From contig NZ_SRSH01000019.1 in the NCBI RefSeq assembly GCF_006175985.1, positions 1-64,000 on the forward strand: a DNA stretch of 64,000 nt. The letters run 5' to 3'. Made by a program: the position numbers and the translations under genes. Below are positions 43,195 through 51,139 of this stretch, piece after piece. This DNA is from Methylotetracoccus oryzae (lineage in GTDB: Bacteria > Pseudomonadota > Gammaproteobacteria > Methylococcales > Methylococcaceae). The notes under the pieces are model-generated. The model was not told where the DNA came from, searched no databases, and worked only from the letters and a program-made list of their open reading frames with translations. Position 1 is the first letter of the stretch. Each line of letters starts with the position of its first letter.

Positions 43195-44412
43195 TCAGGC
43201 TTGCGCCCGAATTTGGATCACGTCCGCAGACGGCTTCAGCCCGCCCGCCTTCAGCACGTAGTCGGTCACCCGCTGCATGGGTTCGCGCAAGCGCTCGACG
43301 TTCGCCACGATATATCCCGCCGTCACGTCGGCACCGTTCGCGTGGTTCAGCAGCCGCTTGAGCGCATACGCGGGAATGTCCAGGCTTTCCGCGATGGTTG
43401 CGAACGTGCGCCGCAGATCGTGCGGCGTGAACCTGACGCCCGCGCTCTTTTCGATCGACGCTTGTGCGTAGCGGAAATTTGAGACTCGCCGCCCAGCCGT
43501 GTCCGCGAACACATAGGCGGATGTCGCCGCGGCCTTGCGCCGGGTCAGCATGGCGGCCAGATAGTCGCTCAGCGGAAGGGTGTGGTCTTGGTGGTTCTTC
43601 GGGTCGAGTACGGTGAACGTGCGGCCCGTCAGGTCTACCGTGTGCCATGTCAGATCGAGTGCTTCCTGTCGCCGCAGTCCGGTCAGCAGCAAGAACATGA
43701 AGTAGTCGCGGTGATCCTCAGACGGTAGCGCCATGACGGCAGCGGTCCAGGCTTCCAGTTCGTGCGGCTTGATGACGGTCTGACGTCGATCCACCCGGAA
43801 CCATGCCTTCTTCATGGCTCGCGTCGCGGCGTTGTCGATGATGATCGGCTTGCCGTGTTCGTCTAAGTGGTTGTCGATCGCGTGATTCAGGATGGCCCGC
43901 AGGTAGCGCATGGCCAGGTTAGCCCGCGCCTCACTGTGGGCCTCTCCGTAGGTCTTGTGCCGCTTGCTGATCATGTCCGGCGTGAGACTGGTCAGCGGCT
44001 TGTCGGTCCACTCTCGATAGACCTCCTTTGCGCAGCGTCGGATGTCGAACACGGTTTGCGGCTTGAGTGTGCGCCGCCCGATGTATTCCTCGATCGTCAG
44101 GCCTAGCGTCTTGGCTGCCAGCTTCTCGCGTTTCTTCTCGGTGACCGGTGACCGACCCGCCGCGATGGTGCCGTTGACCTCAGCGGCACGGCTGCGCGCC
44201 TGCTCCGGGGTCATGGCAGGGTAACGGCCTAGGGTGATGCGCTCAGCCTTGCCCTTGACCTTGCGACGTACACAGAAGGTCATGGTCCCGGTGCTAGTCA
44301 CGCGCAGTTCGAGCCCCGTAACTTTGGTGTCTTGGTAGGTGGCGCGCTGGCCAGCAAAGGGCAGGGGCAGCGCCTCGATAGCGCGCTTCGTGAAGTTCAG
44401 ATCGTTCGACAT
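43195..44412 (-). CDS. int: Tyrosine recombinase (P4-type integrase)
   Basis: The 405-residue integrase has an N-terminal DUF4102-like domain (VTGLELRVTSTGTMTFCVRR), a core-binding SAM-like domain and a catalytic domain with Arg in LLLTGLRRQEALDL, HxxR in FTPHDLRRTFATIAE, His in LLNHANG and Tyr in TAGYIVANVERL. ATG 44412 has GGAG at eight bases. It lies next to attR and points inward, as in P4-like islands. It should catalyse integration and excision at tRNA-Phe. Confidence 0.93.
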   Translation of the reverse strand: MSNDLNFTKRAIEALPLPFAGQRATYQDTKVTGLELRVTSTGTMTFCVRRKVKGKAERITLGRYPAMTPEQARSRAAEVNGTIAAGRSPVTEKKREKLAAKTLGLTIEEYIGRRTLKPQTVFDIRRCAKEVYREWTDKPLTSLTPDMISKRHKTYGEAHSEARANLAMRYLRAILNHAIDNHLDEHGKPIIIDNAATRAMKKAWFRVDRRQTVIKPHELEAWTAAVMALPSEDHRDYFMFLLLTGLRRQEALDLTWHTVDLTGRTFTVLDPKNHQDHTLPLSDYLAAMLTRRKAAATSAYVFADTAGRRVSNFRYAQASIEKSAGVRFTPHDLRRTFATIAESLDIPAYALKRLLNHANGADVTAGYIVANVERLREPMQRVTDYVLKAGGLKPSADVIQIRAQA

Positions 44413-44427
44413 TAGGACTTCTCCGCT

Positions 44428-44447
44428 CGGGGTCACCTCGGGGTCAC
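44428..44447. repeat. Two CGGGGTCAC repeats near attR
   Basis: Copies at 44428-44436 and 44439-44447 are 11 bp apart, like the pair near attL. They sit between the integrase start codon and attR, so they may serve as arm sites and also autoregulate int. Confidence 0.65.
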
Positions 44448-44555
44448 CGCGTGGGTGAATTTCGGGCGACGTTCGTAAACGAAGAATAATCCTAAGTCAC
44501 AGATTCATCAATGCTTGTATGCGATTGTGAACTTACGTAAACCTCTGGGAAAAGA

Positions 44556-44601
44556 ACTGAAAATCCCCGTGTCGGCGGTTCGATTCCGTCCCTGGCCACC
44601 A
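44556..44601. repeat. attR: 46-bp copy of the tRNA-Phe 3' end
   Basis: Identical to 36836-36881 and runs from the anticodon arm to CCA. No 5' half of a tRNA precedes it, so it is not a second tRNA gene. It is the right border of the element. Confidence 0.95.
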
Positions 44602-44610
44602 AGGAATTAA

Positions 44611-44644
44611 AAGCTTACCAACATCCGTTGGTAAGCTTTTTTTA
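44611..44644 (+). terminator. Intrinsic terminator, originally that of tRNA-Phe
   Basis: AAGCTTACCAAC and GTTGGTAAGCTT form a perfect 12-bp stem with an ATCC loop, followed by a run of T. It begins nine bases after attR. Before integration it would have lain right after the tRNA gene, so it is the displaced native terminator. Confidence 0.9.
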
Positions 44645-44779
44645 TTGGTAGCCCCATGGTAGACCTTTGGGATGCATCAGGCACCCAGAATCGTCGAACC
44701 TGTCGTGGAGATCTCGCCGACGAACAACGCCTCCGCAACCACCTATTTCCCGAGCAAACCGGAAGTGTCTTGAGCGGGC

Positions 44780-45365
44780 TTTCGGCAACCTGCCTTAAAT
44801 CCAGGCGCTCACAAATGGCCGGCCGGTAGCTTGGCAGCTTCTTGAAGGGACGTTGGTTGAACCGGACCAGTAACGCGGCAATGGCCTAACTCAACTTCCC
44901 CGAGCGAAAAGAAGCGGCAGTGCCGCAGTCGCGCGAGAATCCAGCGCTCGACGAGTTGCACAACGACCGTGTCCTGTTCTTGTCATGGGGATGATAAGGC
45001 CGTTGCGGCAGGATCGCGGCGCCGTGTTGACGGGCGCAGTCCTGCGCCATCCCGCTGACCCCCGACTCATAAAGGCCCGGTCAGGTGATCAGCGCCTTGG
45101 GATTATCGGGGATCACCAGTCCGGGTACGCCGCCCAATGCGTGACCCGCGTGCAGCGCTTTGCTCAGCGCGGACAACCAGTCGCCCGGGGTTTCCGGCGC
45201 CGTCGCGCAGGCGAAGGTGTAGTTCGAGGCCCCCGATACCGCGACGAAGAGATGGGCCGGGCGAATCTCCCCGGTAACTCGGTCGATTACCGGCACGGTC
45301 CGTCCGGCGTAATGGATGAAGAGCTTCTCACCGGCCCAGTGCGTCTGTCGCATCGAGCGTTTCAC
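44780..45365 (-). pseudogene. IS21-family IstA transposase remnant
   Basis: The longest frame (45081-45365) reads MRQTHWAGEKLFIHYAGRTV, PVIDRVTGEIRPAHLFVAVS, GASNYTFACATAPET and ends near VPGLVIPDNPKALIT, the DDE core of IstA. Further matches continue in other frames toward 44780 ([49 protein letters not shown]), showing several frameshifts and deletions. No istB is seen. The remnant lies just outside attR. Confidence 0.8.
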
Positions 45366-45736
45366 GCTTGCCGCATAGCCGTGTTAGCGATGCCAGATCA
45401 CGGAACCCCGTCGAAATCGGTCACGATCCGCCGAATTCAAGGGTCACCTTCAGCCGGAACACGCATCCTGGGACTGGCGCTTTCGGCCAGGTCCGGCCGT
45501 TCGGCTGAGGATAGGATCCGTCATTCAAACGACCGCAGCACTCCGAGAGGAGCCATTGGAACCCTGCACCCGCAAGCAATTGCTACTGGGCATGAGCGGA
45601 CATCTCCCTTTGCCTAAGACCGCCCCATTCAAAAATGGCAGCTCTCTCAGACGCCAGGCGTGCAGCCTAAACCATCGGCCGTGCGTGCACGCGGGCTCGC
45701 ACAACCGATGACATCTGCTCGACATCGAGAGGGGGA

Positions 45737-45802
45737 TCGTTGAGAGAGATCGCCGCCGCCGAGGGCATGGACCGCGGGCAAGTCAGCCGGATTGCTCGGT
45801 AG
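45737..45802 (+). pseudogene. Fragment of a recombinase-like helix-turn-helix
   Basis: A short frame reads LREIAAAEGMDRGQVSRIAR before a TAG. It resembles the C-terminal HTH of large serine recombinases or phage regulators. Too short to assign with confidence; part of the degraded zone between attR and the IS5-type element. Confidence 0.3.
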
Positions 45803-45896
45803 GCTTGGGCGGGGTCACTCGTGGTGAAGGTGCTTCCGGCACGCTAAGATGCTCCTCCACGGAACTTTCTCAGTTTCGAGGCACGGCAGCAAACTA

Positions 45897-46722
45897 GGTT
45901 CTGTTGACATTTTGCGGTGAGGGGTGGATTTTCCGCTGCTTTTTGGGGCGCGGCATGAATCGATCAGTGCTTACGGATGAGCAGCGGGGCCTGATCTTGC
46001 CTTTTCTGACGGCGCACTCACGGGTCTACGTGGGAGCACAGGCCGCATGTCGTCGTTTTCTCGATGCCGTCCTTTGGATTCTCAGCAGCGGCGCTCAGTG
46101 GCGCTTCCTACCGCGCGATCTGGGCGCCTGGAACAGTATGTTCACGCGCTTCGCCCGGTGGTGTCAGCGCGGAGTGTCGGCGGACCTGCAGGCCCATGTG
46201 GCGACTGAGCCTGACCTGCAAGAAGTACTGATCGACAGCACTATTGCGCGCGCATGCTTGCGCGGCAGGTGCCCGCGGCAGTGCCGCCGAGGATGAGGTC
46301 TTGGGACGCTCCCGCGGGGGCTTCATGACCAAAATCCACGCCCTGACGGATGCCTTGGGTCATCCCCTGAAATTCATCCTCACGGGTGGACAAGCCTCGG
46401 ACATCGGCCAGGCCGACCACCTGTTGGAGGGGATCGACGCTGACGCCGTGCTCGGCGACAAGGGCTACGATGCCGATCGGTTCGTGCAGACACTCGCGGC
46501 TCGCGGTGTCATCGCGGTCACCCCGCCGCGTGCCCACCGCAACGACCCACATCCATGTGACTGGCACATCTACAAGGAAACGCATCTGATTGAATGTTTC
46601 TTCGGCAAGATCAAGCACTACCGGCGAGTGTTCTCCCGCTTCGAGAAAACTGCGTGCCATTTCATGGGCTTTCTGCACCATGTGGCTACCCTTGTCTGGA
46701 CGCAGTAAATGTCGACAGAACC
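45897..46722 (+). mobile_element. IS5-family insertion sequence (IS427-like), inactive
   Basis: An 826-bp element has terminal inverted repeats: GGTTCTGTTGACATTT at the left and, read inward from the right, GGTTCTGTCGACATTTACTG. One transposase is split over two frames. No clear target duplication flanks it (CTA on the left, TGT on the right), which suggests later loss of one flank or recombination. Confidence 0.8.
45955..46708 (+). pseudogene. IS5-family transposase, frameshifted
   Basis: The first frame starts MNRSVLTDEQRGLILPFLTA and contains the first DDE Asp in LQEVLIDSTIAR; the second contains SRGGFMTKIHALTDALGHPL, the second Asp in DAVLGDKGYDAD and the Glu in ETHLIECFFGKIKHYRRVFS. The frame changes in the alternating GC tract at 46245-46253. 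Related proteins read STIARAHACAAGA, which needs two more bases, so a GC dinucleotide has probably been lost. Most IS427-group members use two frames with programmed frameshifting, but no slippery heptamer is visible here. Confidence 0.75.
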
Positions 46723-46895
46723 TGTCCATTGAAACAGCAACTTCACGATTGGACGTGAGCAGATCTGTATTCTTGACTGCGCTGGTCGATTATGTTCCTC
46801 TTAGTTGTCGATTGTTGCTTCTGTGTTTAGTTCTGGTTAACAAAAACTGTACGCGCTGGTCGTAACTGCGAATATCAGAAACATTGGGAGGACTC

Positions 46896-48371
46896 ATGAA
46901 TCCCCTTAGCCGCCGATCTTTCGCTACGTTTTGGTTTACTTTGGCAAGTGTAGTGTTTGCAGTTGGTGCAGAGAGTGCCCAGGCGCAGACGTTCGATTTC
47001 GACAATGGCAGTGCTCCCGTGGAGGTCATCATCCCAGCGATCATTCCTATCGTGTTGAACGACGTTTCGGCCGGTGCAAACGATGCAACGCTGGTCCTTC
47101 GAATTACATCCGAGATCGCCGTAGGCTGGTTCGACGCAATTGCACCGTATCACCCAACCGCGCGCGGGATCTATTCTAACCTCCCGCGTCGCCCGCCCAA
47201 CGAGAGCCAAAGCAACAGCAATAAGAATATCGCGATGCTGTATGCCTCGCGCCGAATTCTGATGAGCCTGTTGCCGGACCGAGCGAGTGACTGGGACAAC
47301 CTGCTGACATCGGTGGGACTAGATCCAAACAACGGCTCACAGAATCTCGCAAGTCCAGTCGGGATTGGTAACGTGGCTGGCAATGCGGTCGTTGCCTTCC
47401 GTGAACACGACGGCATGAACCAACTTGGGGACGAAGGTGGGCGTACCTTTAATCGTTTTCCCTACATGGATTCGACCGGCTTCAAGCCAGTCAACACCGC
47501 CTACGAGATTCTCGATCCGACCAGATGGCAGCCACTGGTGGTTACGCAGGGCAACGGTATCTTCCGCGTACAGCAATACGTCACCCCACAGCTGGCCCGC
47601 ACCCGGCCCTACGCGATCGACCCGCGGAATTTCTCTTCGCCCGAGCCCATCGCCAGTCTCCTGAAACGTGGAAAGAATGGCCGCGACGCCTACAAGCAGC
47701 AAGTCGACGAAGTGCTCGCGATTTCGGCATCGCTTAACGATTACACCAAGGCGCAGGCGGAGTTCTTCGACAACAAATTCCGCAGCATTGGTTTCGTCGC
47801 GCTGTTCGTTGCTGGTGTGAACCAATTCAGTCTTGACGAGCTGGTTCAGTACGACGCGATGCTCAACATGGCAGCATTTGACGGCGCGATCGTGTCATGG
47901 AAGCAGAAGACGCGCTGGAACGCAGTGCGTCCGATGACGGCGGTGCGCCATGTTTACGGTGATCGCACCATTACTGCGTGGGGTGGTCCGGGCAAAGGCA
48001 CCCAGCGGCTGCCCGCAAACGAATGGCAAAGCTACCTTCAGACACCTGACCACCCGGAGTATCCTTCCGGGTCAAGCTGCTTTTGCGCGGCCGAGGCTCA
48101 AGCCACTCGACGCCTCCTCGGCAGTGACGAACTCGGCTGGCAAGTCCTCGTACCCAAAGGGCAATCCCGCATCGAGCCGGGCATTACGCCGTCACAGGAC
48201 ACAACACTCGTGTTCAACACATGGACAGACTTCGAGAACCAGTGTGCTCAGGCGCGCGTGCTTGGCGGGGTGCACTTCCAGGCCTCGGTAGCGGCCTCGA
48301 TCGCAATGTGTAGACCTGCGGGAGACGCAGCCTACGAGTTTATTCAGCGCCATGTCAACGGATTGCCGTGA
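46896..48371 (+). CDS. Vanadium haloperoxidase-like (PAP2 superfamily) protein
   Basis: The 491-residue exported protein has a Tat-like signal (LSRRSFATFWFTLASVVFAV, then GAESAQAQ). The C-terminal half shows the haloperoxidase/acid phosphatase phosphate-pocket motifs: KQKTRWNAVRP (Lys and Arg-Pro), HPEYPSGSS and ARVLGGVHF (Arg and His). In classical enzymes the second motif is PSGH; here Ser replaces the acid-base His, so peroxidase chemistry may differ. ATG 46896 has GGGAGG at good spacing, better than the upstream start at 46884. It follows the IS element and seems monocistronic. Confidence 0.75.
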   Translation: MNPLSRRSFATFWFTLASVVFAVGAESAQAQTFDFDNGSAPVEVIIPAIIPIVLNDVSAGANDATLVLRITSEIAVGWFDAIAPYHPTARGIYSNLPRRPPNESQSNSNKNIAMLYASRRILMSLLPDRASDWDNLLTSVGLDPNNGSQNLASPVGIGNVAGNAVVAFREHDGMNQLGDEGGRTFNRFPYMDSTGFKPVNTAYEILDPTRWQPLVVTQGNGIFRVQQYVTPQLARTRPYAIDPRNFSSPEPIASLLKRGKNGRDAYKQQVDEVLAISASLNDYTKAQAEFFDNKFRSIGFVALFVAGVNQFSLDELVQYDAMLNMAAFDGAIVSWKQKTRWNAVRPMTAVRHVYGDRTITAWGGPGKGTQRLPANEWQSYLQTPDHPEYPSGSSCFCAAEAQATRRLLGSDELGWQVLVPKGQSRIEPGITPSQDTTLVFNTWTDFENQCAQARVLGGVHFQASVAASIAMCRPAGDAAYEFIQRHVNGLP

Positions 48372-48597
48372 CTGAGGTGATTCGCGGCGACGTGCTCATC
48401 GCGCTTTACTGGCTGGTGGAGCGACGTGTGCCATACGGGTGTCGCCGCGTATCTTCGGTTCGACAATAATGCGCGATTTGGGTTGGTCGAGAGAGATGCG
48501 ATAAAGCGATCAGCCCGGTAATCGTTCCGGGCACTGTTACAAACTCGGATTTGTCGTAAAGCTTGGTACAGTGTCTGCTACCCGGGGGATTCGTGTG

Positions 48598-49152
48598 ATG
48601 CAGCTCCGGCCATTTCTCTTAACCATCCTACTAGCGCTGGCCACAGTTGCCCTCGCAGCAGACAACGCTTGCACACTTGAACTGTGCGGCAAGTATTTAC
48701 CTGAGGGCTCGCCGGAGAAGCCCTGTACCTGCTTCGGGCCGCAACTCGGATGCTGCCGCTATCCCAAGGGTTGTGTGTGCGAGCCGGAGTGCAAACAATT
48801 TGGGGACTGTTGCCAAGGTATGGAAGGCGTTTGTGACCATCCTGTGATTTCGTCGATCGAGCAGACGTCCATCGAGCCATCCCTGAAACGTGCAATCGGC
48901 GCCAGATCAACTCGAATAGCGCCGATGAAGGGTCCTCGATTTCTGCTCAGAGGTTACAACCTGGGCGGCACCTGGCTCCAGGTGAAGCTTGGCTCACGTG
49001 TATGCGAGGTATTGGAGCATCGCTCTGATCACATCATTTTTGTGGTGCCCGAGGACTCGCGAACGACCGATATGTTCCAAGTAATCGTTGATGGTCGGTC
49101 TACCGTACCGATGCCCCTTCCTGTTGCTGTGAAAACTGGCACGCCAAAATAA
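48598..49152 (+). CDS. Secreted somatomedin-B-like plus IPT-like protein
   Basis: The 184-residue product has a signal peptide (LRPFLLTILLALATVALAAD). A Cys-rich module follows: CTCFGPQLGCC, then CVCEPECKQFGDCCQGMEGV and Cys. The spacing CxCxxxCxxxxxCC...C matches the core of somatomedin-B domains, which are mainly animal extracellular modules held by four disulphides. The C-terminal 85 residues (GPRFLLRGYNLGGTWLQVKL to FQVIVDGRSTVPMPLPVAV) look like an IPT/TIG immunoglobulin-like fold. ATG 48598 is chosen over upstream starts because the signal peptide begins there. Function unknown; adhesion or ligand binding is plausible. Confidence 0.65.
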   Translation: MQLRPFLLTILLALATVALAADNACTLELCGKYLPEGSPEKPCTCFGPQLGCCRYPKGCVCEPECKQFGDCCQGMEGVCDHPVISSIEQTSIEPSLKRAIGARSTRIAPMKGPRFLLRGYNLGGTWLQVKLGSRVCEVLEHRSDHIIFVVPEDSRTTDMFQVIVDGRSTVPMPLPVAVKTGTPK

Positions 49153-49414
49153 TGTAATCGGGGAACGCGCAACGCAGGTCTGTGGTGTCCTCGCCGCAAA
49201 TGCCTTCAGTCGTACCCCGGGTGCCAATTTTGGCTAGTGCAGGCTCACATCCACCAGGATTAGTCTTTGGCACGACGTAGTGGCTGAAAGGGCAGAGGAC
49301 TAACGAATCACCACGCGAATCCGGATGACCGCTTCAGTCTGAAACGGGCCATCCGATGTCAGTCTTGTCGACCGACGGCTCTGGGTCGTGAGCGGCCCGA
49401 TCTTGCCCAAATGG

Positions 49415-49660
49415 TTACCTTAGCTCGAACAGAATAGCCAGGATGCGCTCCTCGGTAACCTCAACGAGCAGGAACGGAACCTGATCGTGGCACGGCTCCA
49501 CCATATCCAGCGACTCCTGCACGATGATCTGACCGAACACCGATAGCAACTGGGATCCATCGGCGCCGCCCGGTCGGCTATCGGCGAAATCCAACAGCGT
49601 TCTCGGCGTGCAAGATCCGTGGTCGCCATCAAAGCAGCCAGGCCGGCAGATGTGCTTGTA
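49415..49660 (-). pseudogene. Possible 5'-truncated hypothetical gene
   Basis: An open minus-strand frame without a normal start reads YKHICRPGCFDGDHGSCTPR at its beginning, and IIVQESLDMVEPCHDQVPFL and LVEVTEERILAILFELR at its end, stopping at 49415. The composition looks coding rather than random. It lies between other phage-related debris; family not recognised. Confidence 0.35.
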
Positions 49661-49710
49661 TTGTCACTTAGGCTGGCCTCGTCCTGTCCACGCTGAAGCC
49701 GCGCTTTCAG

Positions 49711-50157
49711 CTACTGCGGAAGCCCAGACGATAAGGACAACGACGTGAGGAAGCTCTCGAAGTTGCTGGCGGAAAGGTCGGTCTGCAGCTGCACCCGGAT
49801 CCGTGTCCGGGTCATCGGCGACAGGCCGAAGTGGGCGATGCCCTTTTCGATCCGCTCCGCGGCGCGATCGCGCAGGGTGATCCACGGGAGCCAGTAGGCC
49901 TTCTCCTCACGAATCACCGGCGGACCGCCGACCATCAGGTGCTGCGTAACCTGTTCCTGCGCGAACCAGAACTCCGCCCAGGCTTCGCAGAGCATCGCAA
50001 AACTCATCAAATCGACCTCGCACAACAGCTTGGCGTCCGCCATCTTCGGTGCCAGGTAAGTCGTCGCCCCTGCGGAATGGCTGGAAGCCGCATGGCCGAC
50101 TGCACGCGACGTTCGCAGACTACCACCCGACTCCTTGACACCAGGAACTGATAGCAA
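49711..50157 (-). pseudogene. Phage terminase small subunit (P27-like) remnant
   Basis: The frame encodes a segment typical of P27-family small terminases: VDLMSFAMLCEAWAEFWFAQ, EKAYWLPWITLRDRAAERIE and HFGLSPMTRTRIRVQ. The N-terminal 40 residues are unlike the family, so the 5' end is probably lost or scrambled. No large terminase follows. It is likely a leftover of an older prophage rather than part of the satellite at 36836-44601. Confidence 0.6.
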
Positions 50158-50189
50158 AACGCTACCGCAACGGTATACAGGACAGACCT

Positions 50190-50504
50190 ATGGCTTCCGT
50201 GCTGATCAACAACCTGCCCGACGCGCTGCACCAGCAACTCAAGCAGCGTGCCGAGAAGCACCACCGCAGCTTGAATAAGGAGGTGATTGCCTTGATTGAG
50301 GCGGCGCTGACCAACCCGCAAGCGGAGGACGCCTCGGAACCCGTCGCGTCTCTGCGCGACCCACGGGTAACGGAGCTGCTAGAAGAAGTCCAGCAGCGTC
50401 GGGCGGCTCGTGTGTTGGCGTTGCGGGGAAAGTATCGAACTTCGATATCGTCGAGCGAGGAATTTGCCGATCGCAAGGCGGAAGAAGTCGCACCGGAACG
50501 GTGA
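50190..50504 (+). CDS. FitA-like ribbon-helix-helix antitoxin
   Basis: The 104-residue protein begins MASVLINNLPDALHQQLKQR, then AEKHHRSLNKEVIALIEAAL, the Arc-type ribbon-helix-helix of FitA/VapB antitoxins. The C-terminal half should wrap the toxin. Stop and toxin start are four bases apart. The antitoxin is intact while its toxin is frameshifted, so the module is probably an orphan antitoxin now. Confidence 0.82.
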   Translation: MASVLINNLPDALHQQLKQRAEKHHRSLNKEVIALIEAALTNPQAEDASEPVASLRDPRVTELLEEVQQRRAARVLALRGKYRTSISSSEEFADRKAEEVAPER

Positions 50505-50507
50505 CAG

Positions 50508-50907
50508 GTGAGCGTCGTCCTCGACGCCTGCGCGCTCATTGCGTACTTGCGCGGTGAAGCGGGGTCGGAACGGGTCGCAGAACCCTCTGATCGCCGAGAA
50601 CTGCTTCGCGCACGCGGTCAATCTCTGCGAGGTCTATTGCGGTTGCATTCGCGTCGACGGCGAGGATAAAGCCGAAGCGCTCATCCGCGATCTAAAGGAT
50701 GCAGGCGTGACCAACCGATCCGATATCGACGAGGACTTCTGGAAGGACGTCGGCCAGATCAAGGCCAGCATAGGGCGGGTTTCCCTCGCTGACTGTTTTG
50801 CGATTGCGCTGGCAAGACGCCTGAATGTGGCAGTCGGGACGTCCGATCACGACCAATTCGACAAGATTGCGGCCCATGAAATCTGCGTCGTCGAGTTCAT
50901 TCGATGA
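50508..50907 (+). pseudogene. VapC/FitB-like PIN-domain toxin, frameshifted
   Basis: From GTG 50508 the frame reads VSVVLDACALIAYLRGEAGS (first catalytic Asp), then loses sense near 50575-50590. The PIN domain resumes in the next frame as LIAENCFAHAVNLCEVYCG (Glu) and continues to SLADCFAIALARRLNVAVGT and SDHDQFDKI (the last acidic residues). One extra base explains the shift. All four acidic positions survive, so the damage may be recent or a sequencing error. Confidence 0.75.
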
Positions 50908-50912
50908 CTGCT

Positions 50913-51098
50913 TCAGTGGGCCTGATCTTCCGGGGCACGTTTCATCGAACACGGGTTCACGCACAAAAGGTCCGGCTGCTGATGCGCCTGCTCCGCGCCG
51001 TTGACTGGAATGGAGCGGTACTCTAAATCCAGTAAGGACAGAAACAGACGCACCTTGTGGCAGTGGCCCGAGAGCGCCGATTCGTACAGTTCGATCAC
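50913..51098 (-). pseudogene. Glutathione S-transferase N-terminal fragment
   Basis: The 61-residue frame begins MIELYESALSGHCHKVRLFL, then SLLDLEYRSIPVNGAEQ, the thioredoxin-fold N-terminus of a bacterial GST. After PDLLCVNP it diverges and ends; the glutathione-binding C-terminal half and helical domain (about 150 residues) are missing. The truncation lies next to the broken VapC gene. Confidence 0.75.
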
Positions 51099-51139
51099 GG
51101 GATTCGTCAGTCGATGTATTGACGTTGCACGGAAACGGT

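Larger units (their letters stand above)
36836..44601. mobile_element. 7.8-kb phage-satellite-like element in tRNA-Phe
   Basis: The element is bounded by a 46-bp direct repeat. All genes run on the minus strand from the integrase at the right end: int, 76 aa, 254 aa, AlpA-like, 99 aa, RecA-fold ATPase, 195 aa zinc-ribbon-like, prohead protease, coiled-coil protein, 79 aa, DUF5681 protein, terminator, lipoprotein. Most neighbours overlap by four bases. A prohead protease and a DUF5681 protein (often found beside terminases) are phage morphogenesis functions. Capsid, portal, large terminase, tail and lysis genes are absent, so the element cannot package itself. This fits a PICI- or P4-like satellite that uses a helper phage; the class is an inference. 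Confidence 0.85.

Noticed and set aside
44556-44601. Second tRNA-Phe gene
   Set aside because: Only the 3' 46 bases are present; the acceptor 5' strand and D arm are missing. It is the attR core.
45894-46725. Target-site duplication of the IS5-type element
   Set aside because: The bases flanking the inverted repeats (CTA and TGT) do not match.
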